64,000 bases of DNA from Bacillus cytotoxicus (GTDB lineage Bacteria; Bacillota; Bacilli; Bacillales; Bacillaceae_G). Shown piece after piece: positions 40,501 through 50,731 of this stretch. Every line of letters starts with the position of its first letter. The stretch's first letter is position 1. The stretch is taken from positions 1 to 64,000 of the forward strand of contig NZ_JAMBOP010000025.1 in assembly GCF_023715645.1 (NCBI RefSeq), written 5' to 3'. The translations under genes and the position numbers were made by a program. The notes beneath the pieces were generated by a model. It ran no database searches, had not been told where the DNA came from, and saw nothing but the letters and a program-made list of their open reading frames with translations.

Positions 40501-41733
40501 ATGAAAGGAAATCAACATGTATTTAAGAACCGTTCTTTTTTATGTTTATGGCTTGGGGAGACTATTTCTGAACTTGGAGGAGCGATAGGCGCTCTTTGTA
40601 ATTCGTTATTATTGTATGAACTAACCGGCTCAAAGTCAGCTATGGGAACGCTTTGGCTAACGTATTTTATCCCGTCTTTAATTCTTCAGCTTTTTATCGG
40701 CCCATTCATTGACAGGATAAGTCGTAAATATATGATGCTGTGGTCTCAAATTTCAAGGGGGATCGTGTTCTTCTTACCTGTTCTACTCATGTTTTCGGGT
40801 CAGGTTGAAATATGGAGCTTGTTCGTTATTCAAGTCGTACTTGGAATTTTGCAGCCTCTTTACGTTCCAGCTGCATCATCCATGCTTCCTACAATCGTCG
40901 AACATCATAAACTCACACAAGCGAATGCTTGGCTTGACGGAACAGTTCGAACAATGAGCTTCTTAGCCCCTACATTAGGAGGACTCATCATTGCTTACAT
41001 CGGAGCTTCATTTACTTACATAATAGTAGGAAGTTTATTTTTTATAAGTGCTGGTAGCCTTGCTTATCTTCATGAACCTTCAGTTACACATGTTAGTAAA
41101 AAAGTTACTTGGGGAAAACAAATCATTGCCGGATATCAATATTTTTTCAAACAACGTCCGCTCATTTGGCTTGGATTCTTTACGTCTTTAGTTCAATTTA
41201 GCGTTGGAGTAACGATGGTAATCAATGTTCCATTTATAATAGAAGAATTAAACAAAACATCTTTTTCATACGGTATTTTCATGGGGAGTTTCCCTTTTGG
41301 ATATGTAATTGGTTCTTTCCTAGTCGGTAAATGGGGAAATACATGGCCACAAAGATATATGATGCTTTTCGGTCTATTTATGGGCGGTTTATCCTTTTTC
41401 TTACTTGGCTTTGTAACCTCCTTTCCTCTTGCTGTTTTATGCGAAATTCTTGGAGGGATTTGTTTCCCGTTTTTCAATATTCACCAAACGAGTCTTCTGC
41501 AAAAAATCGTTCCTTCTCATCTGATGGGGCAAATATTTTCTGTGCGGCTCTTCTTGATCCGAGCTACTATGCCTTTAGGTATTTTATTCGCAGGACAAAT
41601 TGTTGAATTTTCAGGTATTCGTTTTTTGTATATCATGATCGGTAGCATTATTATTATTCCTGCTTTATTCGGTATGTTACTCCCCTTCTTTTCCTTTTTA
41701 GATGAGGAGAAAGAAAACATTACTAACACGTAG
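40501..41733 (+). CDS. MFS efflux transporter
   Basis: A 410-residue, twelve-helix major facilitator protein. The loop 2-3 motif is IGPFIDRISRKYMML, and the first helix begins FLCLWLGETISELGGAIG, typical of MFS_3/EntS-like and macrolide-type exporters. The substrate is probably a drug or toxic metabolite; no evidence identifies it. AAGAGGTGAAAAA before ATG 40501 lies in the end of the regulator gene. It has no own promoter. Confidence 0.85.
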   Translation: MKGNQHVFKNRSFLCLWLGETISELGGAIGALCNSLLLYELTGSKSAMGTLWLTYFIPSLILQLFIGPFIDRISRKYMMLWSQISRGIVFFLPVLLMFSGQVEIWSLFVIQVVLGILQPLYVPAASSMLPTIVEHHKLTQANAWLDGTVRTMSFLAPTLGGLIIAYIGASFTYIIVGSLFFISAGSLAYLHEPSVTHVSKKVTWGKQIIAGYQYFFKQRPLIWLGFFTSLVQFSVGVTMVINVPFIIEELNKTSFSYGIFMGSFPFGYVIGSFLVGKWGNTWPQRYMMLFGLFMGGLSFFLLGFVTSFPLAVLCEILGGICFPFFNIHQTSLLQKIVPSHLMGQIFSVRLFLIRATMPLGILFAGQIVEFSGIRFLYIMIGSIIIIPALFGMLLPFFSFLDEEKENITNT

Positions 41734-41821
41734 TTTAAGATATTGATTAAAGAAGTTCACTTGGATTAAAGGTTCTACTAAAAATGATACAATTAGAGAA
41801 AAAAATGTGGAGGGGTCCTTA

Positions 41822-42268
41822 GTGGAAATAAGAAAATATAATTCTGACGACATCATACAATTAACAGATTTAATGCCAGATTTAGGTTACCCTAGTTCAT
41901 TAGATGAAATGAAAGTAAGAATGGAACGTATCGAATCTAATCCAAATTACTACACCTTTGTTGCAATAAATGATAAAAACTTAGTAGGGATGATAGGAAT
42001 AACAATTCATACTACATACACAAACAACGATGAAAAGATCCAAATTACCTCGCTAGTTACAAAGAAAGAATATCGCGGTCAAGGTATTGCGAAAGCATTG
42101 ATTAAATATGTAGAAGAATGGTCTTTGAAAAGATGCTCTGATTTTATTTATCTTCTAAGTGGAAAAAGTGAAAAAAGAGTAAAGGCACACGAACTGTATA
42201 AATTCCTAGATTATGAAATAACTGGTTATAGATTTGTAAAGAATTTGCAGAAAATGGATGCTCTTTAA
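41822..42268 (+). CDS. GNAT family N-acetyltransferase
   Basis: A 148-residue acetyltransferase. The acetyl-CoA loop TKKEYRGQGIAKALIKYVEE is at about 78-97, with ITSLVTKKEY before it and HELYKFLDYEITGYRF near the end. The substrate is unknown. The start is set at GTG 41822 (MEIRKYNSDD), since GGAGGGG lies six bases upstream; the frame also opens at GTG 41807, which overlaps that site. It is 73 bp after the MFS gene, with a terminator behind it. Confidence 0.82.
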   Translation: MEIRKYNSDDIIQLTDLMPDLGYPSSLDEMKVRMERIESNPNYYTFVAINDKNLVGMIGITIHTTYTNNDEKIQITSLVTKKEYRGQGIAKALIKYVEEWSLKRCSDFIYLLSGKSEKRVKAHELYKFLDYEITGYRFVKNLQKMDAL

Positions 42269-42294
42269 CAATTGGGCGAAATTGTTGAATAATT

Positions 42295-42340
42295 AAATCC
42301 CAATTTCTCATTTATTTCATTGAGGGATTGGGATTTTTAG
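42295..42340 (+). terminator. Terminator after the GNAT gene
   Basis: AAATCCCAAT / ATTGGGATTT (42295-42304 and 42328-42337) with a T-run. Confidence 0.75.
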
Positions 42341-42498
42341 GGCTGGAATATCCGTAACGTTTTAAGTCACTATAGTACAAAATTACCCATCTACCTTAGA
42401 TTACTTTTCAATCTTGTTATAAGCTATACTACATATTTTTATAAATGATTAAAGAATTACGCCTGAGAAACTTCCTTTATAAATACTTATTTACACCT

Positions 42499-42723
42499 CT
42501 AGGAACAACACCATATCGCTTTATCAAAGGCATCTTTTGGAATATATACCTTATTATTTTTAATTTCATATGGAATGTTATTTCTTTCAAGAATATCTGT
42601 ATTAACAGAATCCACACTGTCACCCCATTGTACCAATTCACCACTGTACCCTCTTGTGTAAAAAAACACTACTAAAATAGCAGAAAAACTTAAACATAAA
42701 AATACGATTCGTTTCTTTGCCAA
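42499..42723 (-). CDS. Small exported or membrane-anchored protein
   Basis: A 74-residue protein with a single N-terminal membrane segment or uncleaved signal (RIVFLCLSFSAILVVFFYTR, residues 5-24) and a soluble outer part (GDSVDSVNTDILERNNIPYE, then NKVYIPKDAFDKAI). It ends with a Cys pair. The TTG start at 42723 has GGGAGGT nine bases upstream. The outer part resembles the tail of extracytoplasmic regulators but no family is recognised. It stands alone. Confidence 0.6.
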   Translation of the reverse strand: MAKKRIVFLCLSFSAILVVFFYTRGYSGELVQWGDSVDSVNTDILERNNIPYEIKNNKVYIPKDAFDKAIWCCS

Positions 42724-42867
42724 GATTTTTTACCTCCCTATTCATTATACAGCTATATAGAGTTATCCTAGAAACGAATTTCTTGCGTTTATATGTATAC
42801 AGCAAGATTGATTAACTCTGACATTGTATAAATAACAATTTTGTAGAAATTTATTTCTCCATTTACC

Positions 42868-44664
42868 TTATGAAGTAGTTAATTTCATAAATTCTTCGAC
42901 ATCTTTAATGCATAATTCAATTCCTTTTTCCCAAAAAGCTTCCGATGTGATATCTTCTCCTAAATGTTTCATAACTAAATCTTCTGTGGACATGCTTCCT
43001 GAATCGCGAAGCAAGTTTAAATAATCTTTTTCAAATTCTTTACCTTTTTCTTTTGCTTTTGCAAATATACTTAATGCAAACAAGTACCCGAATGTATATG
43101 GGAAATTATAGAACGGAGATTGTGTCATATAATAATGCGGCGTCCATATCCACGAACGGATTGAAGCATTATCAAGAGATCCAGCATATCCTATCTCCAT
43201 TGCTTCTTGCATTAATTCATTTATGCGCGATGATGAAACAATCCCCTCTTTACGTTCCTCGTAAAAATTTTTTTCAAACACAAACCTAGAATGAATATTC
43301 ATAAAATTCATAACGCTACGTTTTAATTTCTCATCAAGTAAAAATAATTTTTCATCAGTAGATTCAGCTTTTTCCATTGCAGCATTTAAAATAATCATCT
43401 CAGAAAATGTTGAAGCAGTTTCAGCAATACTCATTGGATATTGTTTATTCACTCCATTGACTTGCTTCATTGCATGGTTATGAAAAGCATGACCTAATTC
43501 ATGAACTAGCGTTAATACATTTGTAATTGTACCTTCGAATGTCATAAAGACTCTTGATTCCCTCGAAAGTGGAAATCCAGCACAAAATGCAACAGCCGAC
43601 TTATTAGAGTGATTTTCAGCTTCTACCCATCCTTCATTAAAAGCCCGTCTAGAAAACGCGTTTAATTCCGTACCAAATTTCCTGAAATGCTCTAAAATAA
43701 AATCAACAGCAGCTTCATATTCTATTTTTTGATTATTTGTTGTTACAGGTGCCCAAAAATTAAATGATTTCATTTTTACGTCACCATTCATTTTTGCTTT
43801 TTGATTTAAATAATTTGCAAAATGGCGTTTTGATTTACTAACCGCAGACCACATCGCGTTTAACGTTTCCTCTTTCATGCGGTTTTTCATTAAAGGTTCT
43901 TCTAACACATTCTCTACGCCGCGTTTTTTGTATACTTTTAATCGGAATCCTGCGATATGATTTAATATTTTTGCAAATAGTTCTTCGTTTTCTTTCCACT
44001 TATTTTCTAAAGCGTTATAAGATTCTTTGCGAACTTCTTCATTCGGATGAGAACGTAAATTGAGAGCTTGCCCTACTGACAATTCGTTTAGCCCCCCATT
44101 TATTTGAACATTAACTCTTATATTACTAACAAATGAATGATAAAACTGTTCCCAAGCATGATATCCATCTACCATTAGATCTGACACTAAATTTTGTTCT
44201 TCATCTGAAAGTTGCGTCTTAGCCTCTTCACGCCACTCATTTAATATGAATTTGTAATTAGCTAAATGATCTGTATTAAGTAAGCTCTCCCATAAACACT
44301 GATTGATTTTTACTAAAATAATTTTCACTTTATTGCATGCAGATTCAAAACGAGTATTTAGTACTGTTGTTTTTCCTTGTAACGTTATAGCACTTTGGTC
44401 CTTTGTATTTTGTGCAAGAAGACAAGTTAAAAAGGAATTAACTTGTGATAAATTAATTCGAATATCACCTATGAAATCAATTAACGCTGCCATTTTAATC
44501 GATTCACTTATTTTTTGTGGAGTATTAAAAACAATTAACTTTTCTTCAAATTCATAAATTTTGACTTCCAACTGTCTTATATGTTCATGTAATTGAGATG
44601 ATTCACTTCCTCCTATGAACAAAGTATCTAAGTTCCAAACTTGTGAATACTGAGTTACATCCAA
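42868..44664 (-). CDS. pepF: M3 family oligoendopeptidase F
   Basis: A 598-residue cytosolic zinc metallopeptidase that degrades short oligopeptides. The zinc motif HELGHAFHNH lies at about residue 386, followed by the glutamate ligand in SIAETASTFSEM. The N-terminal PepF/M3 helical domain precedes it, and FPYTFGYLFALSIFAKAKE is conserved near the C-terminus. The start is TTG 44664 (MDVTQYSQVW), with AAGGAGGAG six bases upstream; the frame extends to 44691 across that site. Monocistronic. Confidence 0.87.
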   Translation of the reverse strand: MDVTQYSQVWNLDTLFIGGSESSQLHEHIRQLEVKIYEFEEKLIVFNTPQKISESIKMAALIDFIGDIRINLSQVNSFLTCLLAQNTKDQSAITLQGKTTVLNTRFESACNKVKIILVKINQCLWESLLNTDHLANYKFILNEWREEAKTQLSDEEQNLVSDLMVDGYHAWEQFYHSFVSNIRVNVQINGGLNELSVGQALNLRSHPNEEVRKESYNALENKWKENEELFAKILNHIAGFRLKVYKKRGVENVLEEPLMKNRMKEETLNAMWSAVSKSKRHFANYLNQKAKMNGDVKMKSFNFWAPVTTNNQKIEYEAAVDFILEHFRKFGTELNAFSRRAFNEGWVEAENHSNKSAVAFCAGFPLSRESRVFMTFEGTITNVLTLVHELGHAFHNHAMKQVNGVNKQYPMSIAETASTFSEMIILNAAMEKAESTDEKLFLLDEKLKRSVMNFMNIHSRFVFEKNFYEERKEGIVSSSRINELMQEAMEIGYAGSLDNASIRSWIWTPHYYMTQSPFYNFPYTFGYLFALSIFAKAKEKGKEFEKDYLNLLRDSGSMSTEDLVMKHLGEDITSEAFWEKGIELCIKDVEEFMKLTTS

Positions 44665-44843
44665 CTGTTTCTCCTCCTTAAATTTCAACAAACCGATATT
44701 AATTGAACATAGATCAAAAGGATCCTCTGATCAAACGTAAATATAAACGAATAGCGTCATTTTTATATTTCCACTACAACTTACTTATTTAGCATGCATA
44801 CCATAAAAAGGGCCTTATCAAACAAGTTCTTCATTATATATTT

Positions 44844-45263
44844 TCATTCATATTCCATAACCCAATATCTTTCCGCAGATTCTCCTTCTTCAACAACCTT
44901 CTTCCAACCTTTATTTTCATAGAATTTCATTGCTTTTTCATTCCTAGATACACACTTCAATCTTAATGGTTTATTCATTTTTTCTATAGAGGCATTAAGC
45001 AACGCTCCACCAGCACCCTTACCAGAATAATCAGGATGAACAAATAAATTATGTATAAAGTTCTCAGGTAAGTATAAAGAAGCAAATCCAAGGATACGAT
45101 TATTTTCTTCTGCTAAAATAATATATTCTTCTACAGTGTCCTTATCAAAATCTTCTAGAGTCATAGTTTCTATATCCGCCCAATGGAAACTTTTACGACG
45201 TGATTCTAAATATATCATCCTTAAATCCGGGTAATCTAATTCATTTGCTATTCTAATATTCAA
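44844..45263 (-). CDS. GNAT family N-acetyltransferase
   Basis: A 139-residue GNAT protein with FIHNLFVHPDYSGKGAGGAL as the acetyl-CoA-binding core (about 68-87) and NEKAMKFYENKGWKKV after it. The substrate is unknown. TTG 45263 follows GAGAGTGA. It is separated from pepF by 179 bp and from the MFS gene by 170 bp without clear shared transcription. Confidence 0.82.
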   Translation of the reverse strand: MNIRIANELDYPDLRMIYLESRRKSFHWADIETMTLEDFDKDTVEEYIILAEENNRILGFASLYLPENFIHNLFVHPDYSGKGAGGALLNASIEKMNKPLRLKCVSRNEKAMKFYENKGWKKVVEEGESAERYWVMEYE

Positions 45264-45433
45264 ATTTTCACTCTCACTTTCTTTTATATGTAACTCTTCA
45301 CATCTTTATTAAAGTACTTGAAATGAATCTTTATCAAAAGATTTCCCAGCATTACCTGATACAATCGCCCACTGATAAAAGTATTATCTTACTTTGCGGT
45401 TCACAGCAAGAACCCTGTCACCAGACCAATTAA

Positions 45434-46657
45434 TTAAACATCAGAATAATTATTTATATTCTCAGCTATATAATTTTTAGGATTTACCTTAAAATCAATT
45501 ATTATAGAAGAAACTAGGGTAAGAGTACATGTACCTAACAAAACCATTAAACTTCTATATCCTATTTGATCTAGTAAAAATCCAATTAACACCAAGCATA
45601 CTTGCATAATGGTTCGATCTAACATTGTTTTAAATGAAAAAAATCTTCCATGAATACTTGAAGGAACTTTTTGTTGTGCATATGTGTATAAAAGGGGGTT
45701 AAACATGCCATATGCCAAACCAAATATACTAAAAGAGAAAATAGTTAGATAAAAGTTTGTCAATGATAATAAAATTTGAGCTATACCCATCAAACAGCAA
45801 GCAAATAAAAGGATACACACTTGTTTTTGATATCGTTTTATTACTTTTTTGATAAATAATCCTGCAATTAATATACTTGCTCCTTCCATAAAATAGAGTA
45901 TACCCATGATTGAACCCGGTTGTCCCTTTCCAATCTCAATAACAAATAAATTAAAGCCTGAAATAAAGATTAAAGGGATAATGGATAACGTAAGAACTAC
46001 TTTAATAGAATGATTCTTTATAATAACAGGGAAAATATCCTTAAAATTAGTCTTAAGTTTTTTAGGATTCATTCGTACATCGTTTGGAATAACTAATAAA
46101 AAATTGATAAAGTATAAAGTTACATAAGCAATAAGAGCAATAATAAATAATGTATATAGAGGAGCAACTGTTAATAAAAGACCAGCTAATACAGCTCCAA
46201 AAATTCTTGATAAAGTGATAATATTTATATTGATAGCATTAACCGTAATTAAGTCATCTTCTTTAACTAAAGTTGGCAATATTGTTTGTATAGTGGGATT
46301 AAAAAAAGAAGCCGAGCAGCCAATTCCTATACTATAAATAACCATCCAATAAATTGATCCCGTATATATGGCAACTAGCATTGATAAAACAGATGCAATT
46401 CTCATCAATCCGACTAATTGTAATACTTTTAATTTAGAAGTAGAATCTATATAACGTCCTGCATAAGGGCCTATTATAACCCCAAGGACACCACCAATAA
46501 CAAGAAAAAAAGCCTGAAGAACATGAGATTTTATATGTATTTGTAAAAATTGCAAATTACCAATTGTACCGAACCATATCCCTAATTGAAAGACTAGTTG
46601 ACTTCCTAATACAATACATAAATTTTTATTATGTATAATGGATTTAAAGGATTTCAT
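45434..46657 (-). CDS. MFS transporter
   Basis: A 407-residue protein with twelve hydrophobic helices and the MFS loop signature GPYAGRYIDSTSKLKVLQLV (about 63-82). NPTIQTILPTLVKEDDLITV after helix 4 is typical of the MFS_3 group of macrolide/siderophore-type exporters. The substrate is unknown. The ATG overlaps the stop of the Nudix gene upstream (ATGA), so the two are translationally coupled. Confidence 0.83.
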   Translation of the reverse strand: MKSFKSIIHNKNLCIVLGSQLVFQLGIWFGTIGNLQFLQIHIKSHVLQAFFLVIGGVLGVIIGPYAGRYIDSTSKLKVLQLVGLMRIASVLSMLVAIYTGSIYWMVIYSIGIGCSASFFNPTIQTILPTLVKEDDLITVNAININIITLSRIFGAVLAGLLLTVAPLYTLFIIALIAYVTLYFINFLLVIPNDVRMNPKKLKTNFKDIFPVIIKNHSIKVVLTLSIIPLIFISGFNLFVIEIGKGQPGSIMGILYFMEGASILIAGLFIKKVIKRYQKQVCILLFACCLMGIAQILLSLTNFYLTIFSFSIFGLAYGMFNPLLYTYAQQKVPSSIHGRFFSFKTMLDRTIMQVCLVLIGFLLDQIGYRSLMVLLGTCTLTLVSSIIIDFKVNPKNYIAENINNYSDV

Positions 46658-47238
46658 CTCAAATCTTCTCCTCTAAATCTAAAATCTCTCCCATGTTTTT
46701 TAGCTTCATATCCTCTGGACTTTCTTTTATATAACAAATTCATTTTTTCCAATTCCTTCAAAACATAATTTTCTCGATGTATCCACCAATTTCGTTCACA
46801 TTGGTTAATGATTTTTTCATTTTGATTAATCGCATCACCAAGCTTCACCCATTGCGGTGTATATCCTTGTTCAAGCTCATAGCCTTCTAATTTTTGAGCG
46901 GTTTTCTCGCCATTCAATTCACAAAAATAATAATGTGAAGTCATTTGAAAGATAGCATTTTCATCATATTCATCTATATACCTTTCAACGACCACACCCA
47001 TTTTATTTTTAATTACACAGTTAAGATAGCCTGTCTCTTCAGCAACCTCTCTTATTAATCCTTCTGCATGGGTTTCATTCTTTTCAACCCCGCCTCCGGG
47101 AAATATATAATCTCCCAAGTTCGAATGAACAAGAAGAATCTTATTGTCTTGCATAATAATTGCTCTGACAGCTTCTCTGTAGTTGATCTTAATGTTGTTT
47201 TCATCAATAATTTCTGAAATTCCTAATAGTACATTCAA
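46654..47238 (-). CDS. Nudix hydrolase
   Basis: A 194-residue Nudix protein. The Nudix box is GGGVEKNETHAEGLIREVAEETGY (in part: GGGVEKNE...REVAEETGY; residues about 49-72). It hydrolyses a nucleoside diphosphate linked to another moiety; the substrate is unknown. TTG 47238 has GGGAGGA nine bases upstream. It is co-translated with an MFS exporter, an arrangement that may couple detoxification of a compound with its export. Confidence 0.84.
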   Translation of the reverse strand: MNVLLGISEIIDENNIKINYREAVRAIIMQDNKILLVHSNLGDYIFPGGGVEKNETHAEGLIREVAEETGYLNCVIKNKMGVVVERYIDEYDENAIFQMTSHYYFCELNGEKTAQKLEGYELEQGYTPQWVKLGDAINQNEKIINQCERNWWIHRENYVLKELEKMNLLYKRKSRGYEAKKHGRDFRFRGEDLR

Positions 47239-47274
47239 TATTTAAATTCCTCCCTGAAAAATTGCTAAGTATTT

Positions 47275-48171
47275 TTATAAAATAACTTCAAACTCGTTCA
47301 CATACACCGCACTTCCCGAAATCTTAACCTGTAACGCATCATTCTGTTCTTTTCTCACCATTACTCGCACTCGTCCATCTTTCCCTATTTCATGCCCCTG
47401 CTCTACTAAAAGTTCTATTTTCTCTTTAAACCCTTCATCAATAAACGTAACGTAATATGCACCCATAACGCCAGAAGCTGTACCAGTTACTGCGTCTTCT
47501 ATTGTACCCGCATATGCTGATGAAAAATGACGTGCATGCATATGAGCAGTTGAGTCGTATGTTTTGAAACAGAAAGGATGAATGGAAGCTCGGGGCATTT
47601 CTGTTAAGATAGATGGAAATAACTTGTTGTTAGGTTTCATCTTTTTAAACGATGCAAGCTTTTTCACTGGAACTAATAAAGTCCAATTCCCTGTACTTCC
47701 ATATACAATTGGCAAGTTTTCGTCTAAATCATTATCATGTAGACCGATAGAAGTCGCTAATTCTTCTCTTGAACCATCGAATTTTTGAAACTGTGCATTT
47801 GCTTGTTTCATCGTTATGTATGGTCTACTATTTGAATCAAGCTCTACTTGTATTGGTAAAACTCCTGCTTTCGTTTCAATCGTAAAGTTTCCTGTCCCTT
47901 CTATTAAACCTCTAGTCTGCAATGCGTAAATCGCGGCTACAGTTCCATGACCACAAAGATCCATTTCGTATCCTGGCGTAAAGAAACGAATTCTCCAATC
48001 AGCTATAGTCGATTCCATTACAAATGCAGTTTCATTAAACCCTACTTTATAGGCTATGTTCTGCATTTCATCTTCTGTTAATTTGCCAGCCTGTAAAACA
48101 ACCCCTGCCGGATTCCCCTTATTTGGTTTATCGCTAAATGCATCATAATGATAAACTTTTACTGTATTCAC
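47275..48171 (-). CDS. PhzF family isomerase
   Basis: A 298-residue two-domain protein of the PhzF/diaminopimelate-epimerase fold. It has [20 protein letters not shown] at the N-terminus, the catalytic Glu in [11 protein letters not shown], and the second-domain motifs [11 protein letters not shown] and [10 protein letters not shown]. Members isomerise small metabolites; outside phenazine pathways the substrate is unknown. The start is given as GTG 48171, nine bases after GAAGGG; the ATG at 48180 touches that site directly. There are no phenazine genes nearby. Confidence 0.85.
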   Translation of the reverse strand: MNTVKVYHYDAFSDKPNKGNPAGVVLQAGKLTEDEMQNIAYKVGFNETAFVMESTIADWRIRFFTPGYEMDLCGHGTVAAIYALQTRGLIEGTGNFTIETKAGVLPIQVELDSNSRPYITMKQANAQFQKFDGSREELATSIGLHDNDLDENLPIVYGSTGNWTLLVPVKKLASFKKMKPNNKLFPSILTEMPRASIHPFCFKTYDSTAHMHARHFSSAYAGTIEDAVTGTASGVMGAYYVTFIDEGFKEKIELLVEQGHEIGKDGRVRVMVRKEQNDALQVKISGSAVYVNEFEVIL

Positions 48172-48209
48172 TAGATTCATCCCTTCAGCATATAAGATTC
48201 AAAAATCTA

Positions 48210-48845
48210 TTACTTCAAACTTCCCATATATACTAATCCGTTAGAGCGATTTCCATTCATCGTTACATATTCTACTTTTTCGTATTCTAACTGTTGAAAA
48301 TCACTTGTCCATTCTTTGACACGTTCCTCATTATGATGACGTAACACTGCTCCATCAGCTAACTCAAATACACCGTATGTATGATACTTTTCATAGCATT
48401 TGGCATACCGATTTGAATTTCTTTCATCGTCATTCAATAAGAAATCGTTAATATAAACAATTCCATCAGGTTTTAATACTCTTTTCACTTCTTGTAATAT
48501 GGATTCTTGTTCTTCATTGCTATAGACACAAGTTAACACCGCAAATAACAGTACAGCATCGAAGAAATGATCTGGAAAAGGAATCTTTCCACTCTCAACA
48601 ACCTCAAAATGGATGTCATTATTATGTAACTTCGCCCGCTTAATCATTTCTTCTGAAAAATCTACACCGTACAAATTTATAAATTGATTTTCTTTTAACT
48701 CATGTAACGTTCTTCCATATCCACATCCATAATCTAATATAGCTGCTTCTTTGTTCACATATTTCGCAAACCAATCAAATTGAAAAGGCGTAGTAAATTG
48801 TTTGTCATTCGCTACTTCATTCCAATATTCTTTTTGTTGATTCAT
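48210..48845 (-). CDS. Class I SAM-dependent methyltransferase
   Basis: A 211-residue methyltransferase with motif I AILDYGCGYGRTLHEL (about residues 35-50), LYGVDFSEEMIKRAK, and VLLFAVLTCVYSNEEQ. The acceptor is unknown. The start is ATG 48845 (MNQQKEYWNEV), eight bases after GGGGGG; the frame extends to 48878. It lies 30 bp upstream of the PhzF-like gene on the same strand and may share its transcript. Confidence 0.84.
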   Translation of the reverse strand: MNQQKEYWNEVANDKQFTTPFQFDWFAKYVNKEAAILDYGCGYGRTLHELKENQFINLYGVDFSEEMIKRAKLHNNDIHFEVVESGKIPFPDHFFDAVLLFAVLTCVYSNEEQESILQEVKRVLKPDGIVYINDFLLNDDERNSNRYAKCYEKYHTYGVFELADGAVLRHHNEERVKEWTSDFQQLEYEKVEYVTMNGNRSNGLVYMGSLK

Positions 48846-49150
48846 CTCCTGTACCCCCCAATACGATTCAAAAAGCAAGTTTTTAACATACTTTCCCGTT
48901 TTTTCAGTTGAAACTTCGAAATTATATTTTATATCAATCTACCAAGAAACCATCTCATCAAATTGTCTAATAAAAAAGGTTTTAGACTATAGAAAAAAAG
49001 CATTAGACTGAAAATATATTTACTGTACATGAAAACACCTTTTGCTAATGCATAGCCAAAGTATCACAAAACCTTTAAAATTCCATTCGCATAATCAGTG
49101 TTATCAGTAGTTAGGAAGGAATATCACTTATTAAAAAACATTTACACTTT
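48846..49150. other. 305-bp gap without recognised features
   Basis: AT-rich sequence with no coding frame or clear hairpin. It should hold the promoter of the methyltransferase gene and the 3' end of the P1 peptidase transcript. Confidence 0.3.
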
Positions 49151-50215
49151 CTATGTTAATTTGATGTCGTATTTATCTAATAAATCTTTGAAAGTGGGTC
49201 TTTCATTTCCATCCCGTCCAATAACATGTGTGGCAGTTACTAATGAGTTCAAAACAGCCTCTTCAGTAGCCTCACCAATAGCTCGAAATGCTAAATCTAT
49301 ATCTTCTTCGTGAATCATTGGAACTGAAATACAATGTGCAGTTTTTTCATGGGATATTTTTGTAGCTGTTGAAAAACCAATTACCACCTCACCACTTCCA
49401 GTTGTAATGATAGAACCAGTACGTGATAGGCCTGTTACAGTTCTTTTTATAATCCGGTTTAGCTGTCTTTCTGATACAGGAAGATCTGTTCCAACAATTA
49501 TGATAATTGAACCTTTATCTTGTTCTTCACGCGATTGAATGATAGCATCTCTCAATTCTTCTCCAACAGCTTTTCCATTCACTCTTAAATCACTTAAGAT
49601 TCCAAAGTTAGATAACACTAAAACACCCATAGTATAAGTTCCATTTTCCATACTCATTAGCCTGGAGGCAGTACCGATACCACCTTTTAATGAATAACAC
49701 AACATTCCAGTGCCTGCTCCAACAGTACCTTCTTGAACTTCGGATGAGGCATTGTTTAATGCATCAATAACATGTTCTTTATTTATAAATCTAGCTCGAA
49801 CATCATTTAATAGCATGTCGTTACATTCACATACGATTGGATTAACAGTTCCAGTCGTTCGTCCTATTTCTGGATTATGTTCTAGTATATATTCAATTAA
49901 TGCATCTGCAGCTGTTCCGATACTTAAAGTATTCGTTAAAATTATGGGAGATTCTAATGTACCTAACTCATTGATTTGTATGGTCCCCATAGTCTTGCCA
50001 AACCCATTAATTACATGGCTTGAGGCAATTAGTTTTTCCTTAAATATATTGCCTTGATGAGGAAGAATAGCTGTGACACCTGTTTGTATATCCTTATCAC
50101 TAAGAGTTACATGCCCAACAGTAACTCCTTCAACATCTGTAATAGAGTTGTAACAGCCTGTTTCTAAGCGTCCTATTTTCACACCATAATCTCTTATTCT
50201 TTTTTGGCTAAACAT
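49151..50215 (-). CDS. P1 family peptidase (DmpA-like aminopeptidase)
   Basis: A 354-residue Ntn-fold hydrolase of the DmpA/BapA group, which mature by autocleavage into two chains. Conserved parts are NSITDVEGVTVGHVTLSD (about 17-34), EGTVGAGTGMLCYSLKGGIG (about 170-190), NFGILSDLRVNGK, and SRTGSIITTGSGEVVIGFST. The likely cleavage region is near the SNFG-type segment; the exact residue is inferred. Substrates are N-terminal D-, beta- or L-amino acids. The start is ATG 50215 (MFSQKRIRDYG), with GGAGG eight bases upstream. Confidence 0.82.
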   Translation of the reverse strand: MFSQKRIRDYGVKIGRLETGCYNSITDVEGVTVGHVTLSDKDIQTGVTAILPHQGNIFKEKLIASSHVINGFGKTMGTIQINELGTLESPIILTNTLSIGTAADALIEYILEHNPEIGRTTGTVNPIVCECNDMLLNDVRARFINKEHVIDALNNASSEVQEGTVGAGTGMLCYSLKGGIGTASRLMSMENGTYTMGVLVLSNFGILSDLRVNGKAVGEELRDAIIQSREEQDKGSIIIIVGTDLPVSERQLNRIIKRTVTGLSRTGSIITTGSGEVVIGFSTATKISHEKTAHCISVPMIHEEDIDLAFRAIGEATEEAVLNSLVTATHVIGRDGNERPTFKDLLDKYDIKLT

Positions 50216-50731
50216 AAAATAAACCTCCAACTTTCCAAACAAGTGTGACACATTTGACTATCTAAGTTTTTGTTAGAGCTATATGCCCAATTTAGCATAC
50301 CAGGATTATGTCACTATATATTAATCCCAAATTAAACAAAAGAGTCCGATGTTTGCATCAGCTCCAAACTTATTTAGTGTTTCAACTGCTAGTTACACAA
50401 AATTATTCAGATATTCTATCATTTTTAAAAAATACGACAAATAACACAAATTCCCTCCTTTAAATAAAAAACCTGTCGAAAATGACAGATTTAAAAACAC
50501 CATACTTAATTTAAAATGCAGAGTGCCTCACAGCTATAAAAAAGGTTTAAATAAACTAGCCCTATTCCAGTTTGAATTGAAAAGCATGTCCACCTTTTCG
50601 GAATACTTCTTATTTAGTGGGTGTCAATCATTTTGTAAAATATATGTAAAGTTGTATCAGATTCGGAAGGGAATTTTCATATAAAGGAAAAAAGGTATCC
50701 TACATAAATTTATAAAGGGAGGCACAAATGT
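50216..50731. other. 516-bp divergent gap
   Basis: No gene is seen. A short hairpin CTGTC-GAAAAT-GACAG lies near 50471-50486, too weak for a certain terminator. The rest should contain the divergent promoters of the P1 peptidase and the gene at 50732. Confidence 0.3.
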
